In this document: positions 60,966-64,000 of the stretch, one piece after another | Layout of the letters: every line of letters begins with the position of its first letter | How positions within the stretch are numbered: position 1 is the first letter of the stretch | The notes under the pieces: generated by a model | Database searches by the model: none | What the model was told of the DNA's origin: nothing | The model's input: the letters and a program-made list of their open reading frames with translations, nothing else | Translations under genes and position numbers: made by a program | Origin: an uncultured Collinsella sp. | GTDB lineage: Bacteria; Actinomycetota; Coriobacteriia; Coriobacteriales; Coriobacteriaceae | Assembly (NCBI GenBank): GCA_902461085.1 | Contig: CABPWH010000002.1 | Span: 1-64,000 of the forward strand | Length of the DNA stretch: 64,000 bases | Reading direction: 5' to 3'

Positions 60966-61979
60966 ATGGCATATCCCGTATTTGACCTACACTGCGACAC
61001 CGCTGACCGCATCGGCTGGGCCACGCTCGATCTCGACCTGCGCTTTACCGCCGGCACCGACGGTTATTTCCCCGGCGACGAAACGCATCCGCAAGATTTC
61101 GACCTCATCGAGGGCAACGCCTGTGCCATCTCGCTCGCAAAGATCGGCAACACGCCGTGGGCACAGTGCTTCGCCACGTTTGTCCCCGACGAGATTCCCA
61201 CCGTCCACGCCGCGCGCTTCCAGGCACAGATCATGGCGCACATGAGCGGCCAGGCCATGCTCAACCACGACCGCATGGTCAACGTACGCAGCGCCGCAGA
61301 CATTCGTCCCGCGCTCAAGGACGGCAAGGTCACCTGCATCCACACCATCGAAAACGCCACGTTCTTTGCCGAGGACCCCGCGCTGATCGAGGTGCTCAAG
61401 AGCCTGGGCGTACTCATGTCGTCGCTCAGCTGGAACGCGCAGGGACCGCTCGCGAGCGGACACGATACCCACGCCGGCCTCACCGCCGCCGGCATCGAGG
61501 CACTTACGCAGATGGAGCACGCCGGCATGGTACTCGACGTCTCCCACCTCAATGACGAGTGCTTTGACGAGGTTGTCGCCCACGCCACGCGCCCCTTCGT
61601 CGCCAGCCACTCCAACTCCCGTGCAGTTTGCGGCGCTAAGCGCAACCTCACCGACGACCAGTTCCGCACCATCCGCGACATGGGCGGCATCGTCGGCCTC
61701 AACTACTGCAGCGAGTTCCTTTCCAACGACGCAACCGACAAGACCGCCGCAGACGTCACCTTCGACCAGCTGGCGGCACATATCGAGCACTGGCTCGACC
61801 TGGGCGGCGAGGACGTCATCGCGCTCGGCGGCGACTGGGACGGTGCCACGGTGCCCGCTTTCCTCTCCGATGCCAGCAAGATGCCCGAGTTCCAGAACAT
61901 GCTCTCCAAGCATTTTGGCAAGACCGTGATGCAAAAGCTCTGCAGCGACAACGCGCTTGCCTTCTTTGAGCGTTATTAA
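60966..61979 (+). CDS. Membrane dipeptidase-type peptidase M19
   Basis: 337 aa. Zinc ligands are seen: His and Asp in FDLHCDTADRIGW, Glu in HTIENATF, His in VLDVSHLND, and His in FVASHSNSRAV, with GGDWDGAT near the end. These enzymes hydrolyse dipeptides, including D-amino acid and beta-lactam forms. No signal peptide is present, so it acts in the cytoplasm. GGAGG is four bases before the ATG. A perfect hairpin follows. Confidence 0.9.
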   Translation: MAYPVFDLHCDTADRIGWATLDLDLRFTAGTDGYFPGDETHPQDFDLIEGNACAISLAKIGNTPWAQCFATFVPDEIPTVHAARFQAQIMAHMSGQAMLNHDRMVNVRSAADIRPALKDGKVTCIHTIENATFFAEDPALIEVLKSLGVLMSSLSWNAQGPLASGHDTHAGLTAAGIEALTQMEHAGMVLDVSHLNDECFDEVVAHATRPFVASHSNSRAVCGAKRNLTDDQFRTIRDMGGIVGLNYCSEFLSNDATDKTAADVTFDQLAAHIEHWLDLGGEDVIALGGDWDGATVPAFLSDASKMPEFQNMLSKHFGKTVMQKLCSDNALAFFERY

Positions 61980-61993
61980 TTTCATATCCCTTG

Positions 61994-62033
61994 AGCGGGC
62001 CGGCATGCCGAACGATCGACATGCCGGCCCGCT
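61994..62033 (+). terminator. Terminator of the M19 peptidase gene in the leader of the next gene
   Basis: AGCGGGCCGGCATG (61994-62007) pairs perfectly with CATGCCGGCCCGCT (62020-62033). It is 15 bases after one stop and 21 bases before the next start (62054). No T-tract, TTCC follows. Confidence 0.65.
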
Positions 62034-62053
62034 TCCAATCCAAAGGACCGCTT

Positions 62054-62830
62054 TTGACGCAGCAGTTTACGATTTCCGTATCCCGACCGGATGGGACGCC
62101 CATCCCCGTCGTCGTTACCAAAAAGCGCGTCAAGAACTTCAACCTACGCGTCACATCGAGCGGCGAGGTCCACGCCAGCGCACCGCTCGGCGCCAGCCGC
62201 GAGCGTATCGAAGCGTTTGTGAAGCGCAACAGCGCCTGGATTATCAGCCGACTTGCCCAGCGCGAGCAACGTCAGGCGACGGCGCGAGAGCCGCTCAGTC
62301 CCTCGTCCATCATTGCACTTTGGGGCAAGCCCATCACGGTACAGGATGCGCTCGATCACAACTTTGCATCACCCGCACCGCGACCCAAACAGGCCACCTT
62401 CGCAAGTTTTATGGGTACCGATAAATCGGACGAAGGCCCACAGGCCAAGCGGCACGCAATCCTCGACGGCCTAACGCCCAATGAGCTCCAAGCCCACATC
62501 GACCAGCTCTATACATCCGAAGTCACATCGGCGCTGCGCGATATGGTGCACGCATACGAAATCTCAATGGGTGTCGCCGTTTCCCGCGTTTCCGTACGCA
62601 GCATGAAAACGCGTTGGGGCTCCTGCACTCCCAAATCCGGCGCCGTTCGCATCGCACGAGAACTTGCCGCCTACCCCGTCGAATGCCTCGACATGGTTGT
62701 CGCCCACGAGCTCGTCCACATGCTCGAGCCAAGCCACAATCAGCGGTTTCACGCTCTGCTCGACACGTACTGCCCCAACAATAGTGCACTGTCCCAGCGG
62801 CTCAAGCAGCCACCCATAGAGACGTATTAG
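62054..62830 (+). CDS. YgjP-type zinc metalloprotease
   Basis: 258 aa with the WLM/DUF45 pattern: VTKKRVKNFNLRVTSSGEVH, then SVRSMKTRWGSCTPKSGAVRI, ELAAYPVECLDMVVAHELVHMLEPSHNQRFHALL with the HELVH zinc helix and HNxxF region. The substrate is unknown; E. coli YgjP-type proteins are linked to nickel tolerance. The TTG start at 62054 has AAAGGA six bases upstream; an earlier ATG (62021) lies inside the hairpin. Confidence 0.85.
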   Translation: MTQQFTISVSRPDGTPIPVVVTKKRVKNFNLRVTSSGEVHASAPLGASRERIEAFVKRNSAWIISRLAQREQRQATAREPLSPSSIIALWGKPITVQDALDHNFASPAPRPKQATFASFMGTDKSDEGPQAKRHAILDGLTPNELQAHIDQLYTSEVTSALRDMVHAYEISMGVAVSRVSVRSMKTRWGSCTPKSGAVRIARELAAYPVECLDMVVAHELVHMLEPSHNQRFHALLDTYCPNNSALSQRLKQPPIETY

Positions 62831-62836
62831 AACCGG

Positions 62837-63322
62837 TTAGCGCACGCGCTCTATCTCGACACCGCAGCTTGCCAGGGGAAGACCGACGGGTGCCCAAGGC
62901 TTATCGAGCTTAACACGCACGCCAAGCATCAGGGGGTAACGACGTAGCAGCATCTGCGCCACGCCCTCGGCTGCAGCCTCGATGAGCTTAAACGTATGCT
63001 CACGCAGATAGCCATCGACATCGTGGCACACCGAGCCGTAGTCAATCGAGGCGTCCAGGTTATCGTGCTCCCCCGCTGCACGCAGGTCGGCATAGAGCAC
63101 CAGGGACACGATGAACTTCTGGCCCAGCGCGTTCTCTTCGGGATACACGCCGTGGTTGGCAAAGACCTCGAGACCGTCGATAGTAATGCGATCGGCATGG
63201 CGAAGATCGTCATAGCTCACGTGGGGCACCGCCGTTGAAGTGGATATTTCGCCCCTTCCACGGCGGGCGAGCTCGGCACCTTCAGTCTTGGTTACATTCT
63301 CGGGCAGCTTCTTGTTACTCAT
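62837..63322 (-). CDS. folB: Dihydroneopterin aldolase
   Basis: 161 aa. RITIDGLEVFANHGVYPEENALGQKFIVSLVLYADL, then IDYGSVCHDV, KLIEAAAEGVAQMLL and VRVKLDKPWAPV match FolB (active-site Glu and Lys). It splits dihydroneopterin in folate synthesis. There is an N-terminal extension of about 45 residues rich in Lys, Glu and Ser. The sequence is likely in a folate group that continues past the window edge, which I cannot see. Confidence 0.9.
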   Translation of the reverse strand: MSNKKLPENVTKTEGAELARRGRGEISTSTAVPHVSYDDLRHADRITIDGLEVFANHGVYPEENALGQKFIVSLVLYADLRAAGEHDNLDASIDYGSVCHDVDGYLREHTFKLIEAAAEGVAQMLLRRYPLMLGVRVKLDKPWAPVGLPLASCGVEIERVR

Positions 63323-63365
63323 CGCGATCGTCTCCTTCGTTTAGAACCCCGACCGCGCAAACTAA

Positions 63366-63947
63366 CTACACGCGAATCGATAGGTTCTTTTTATCATCGC
63401 TCCAGTTGCAAGCATTGCGCGCGGGGCATGCAAAGCAGGCGCGCGACGCTTTGTCGGCTGCATAGAGCAGGCGCTCGAGCGGTTGGCTGTTCACGCGCAG
63501 CTTTCGATGGCCCAGAATGGCCGTCTTAATGGCTGCGGCATCGGCCGGCTCAAACGCTACGTCATCGGGCATACCGCCGAGAATCGCATCAGCGACGCGT
63601 TCGCTTGCAACATCATGGGATATACCCGATTCATACTGTTCATCTTTGCCGATATCGTGAAGAAGTGCCGTGGCGTAGATGACCTCGCGGTCAAATTCGA
63701 GCTGTTCCTCGAGATTCTTGATCCACATAATGCGAGCGACATCCAGCAGGTGGTCAATACCGTGGCGGCAGAAGATGCGCCCCGATTCCAACTGTGCAAT
63801 GTTGCCCAGGTGCCGCCGGAACAGACCGTTGGCACAGATGTAATCAATGCGAGGCATGGCACCAAAAGGCGCCAGGCCCGAAGCCATAAAGCCGCGACGC
63901 GGCGTTCCCTCGTCAGTATTCGATGTAAAGTCGTTGACGACTCTCAT
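63366..63947 (-). CDS. HD-domain phosphohydrolase-like protein
   Basis: 193 aa. The HD motif is HLLDVARIMW followed by ATALLHDIGKDEQYESG, and GHRKLRV is the next histidine site. The C-terminal CFACPARNACNWSDD holds three Cys that could bind zinc or an Fe-S cluster. HD proteins cleave phosphates from nucleotides; the specific substrate is unknown. It starts two bases after the stop of the next upstream gene, so it belongs to that operon. Confidence 0.82.
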   Translation of the reverse strand: MRVVNDFTSNTDEGTPRRGFMASGLAPFGAMPRIDYICANGLFRRHLGNIAQLESGRIFCRHGIDHLLDVARIMWIKNLEEQLEFDREVIYATALLHDIGKDEQYESGISHDVASERVADAILGGMPDDVAFEPADAAAIKTAILGHRKLRVNSQPLERLLYAADKASRACFACPARNACNWSDDKKNLSIRV

Positions 63948-63949
63948 AG

Positions 63950-64000
63950 TTAGCGTCCCAGCATCCTAAAGAACCGCTCCTCGAGCGCGGGATCGGTCTC
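63950..64000 (-). CDS. Partial gene at the window edge, C-terminal end only
   Basis: The last 16 codons read ETDPALEERFFRMLGR followed by TAA. This is too little to name. It lies upstream of the HD-domain gene with two bases between stop and next start, and is therefore probably in the same operon; folate genes nearby make a folate enzyme a guess only. Confidence 0.55.
   Translation of the reverse strand, partial: ETDPALEERFFRMLGR

Noticed and set aside
1..64000. rRNA, tRNA, CRISPR arrays and insertion sequences
   Set aside because: No cloverleaf, rRNA core sequence, regularly spaced repeat or transposase was seen by eye; a computational scan would be needed to exclude small cases.

Overview
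The window looks like chromosomal DNA of a high-GC, gut-type actinobacterium of the class Coriobacteriia, most likely Collinsella or a close relative. This is inferred from gene content: a fermentative L-lactate dehydrogenase, a DUF3793-flavodoxin pair, many small Coriobacteria-type secreted proteins, an SdpR/SdpI pair, GTG and TTG starts, and strong GGAGG ribosome binding sites. I could not run a search. No rRNA, tRNA, CRISPR array or intact insertion sequence was seen.

Layout. 1-7.8 kb: RelE/antitoxin module with a near-perfect 42-bp operator, nucleoid-associated protein, DUF2974 hydrolase, ldh, an aminotransferase and NAD synthetase. 7.9-12.2 kb: an AT-rich island with a likely RiPP operon, in the order DUF2087 protein, MFS exporter, B12-binding radical SAM enzyme split by an in-frame TGA, and a 36-aa candidate precursor peptide. 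12.4-16.3 kb: low-complexity surface-type proteins, a lipoprotein and a Tat-exported C39-like protein. 16.6-21.2 kb: ettA, sdpI/sdpR, tcdA and tatD. 21.3-32.7 kb: a ten-gene catabolic operon resembling fructoselysine (Amadori product) use but with unusual extra genes. It lies behind a GntR regulator and a perfect palindromic operator. 32.8-37.8 kb: two HAD phosphatases, then an orphan trio of unknown protein, ClpP-like protease and soluble VirD4/TraG-like ATPase. 37.9-44.2 kb: pgi, a shortened Fe-ADH-like protein flanked by repeats, an SOS-type promoter with a Y-family polymerase and YolD, a copper-type HMA protein, and DUF3793-flavodoxin with an IdeR-like site. 44.3-47.5 kb: a polar amino-acid ABC transporter whose permease gene is frameshifted. 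47.6-53.5 kb: nfo, oxidoreductases, a panE-like gene with a possible leader peptide, and a secreted 3D-like protein. 53.8-56.3 kb: metY with a cysteine-containing leader peptide, and a divergent LysR gene. 56.4-64 kb: rnhA, an oxidoreductase, acylphosphatase, a Fur/PerR regulator, HAD, UreE-like and SlyD, a dipeptidase, a YgjP metalloprotease, folB and an HD-domain protein.

Themes. Many genes have an intrinsic-terminator-like hairpin just ahead of their Shine-Dalgarno sequence. Two families of palindromic repeats sit in intergenic leaders. The strongest candidates for undescribed biology are the RiPP operon, the catabolic operon, the ClpP/TraG trio and the cysteine-type leader of metY.
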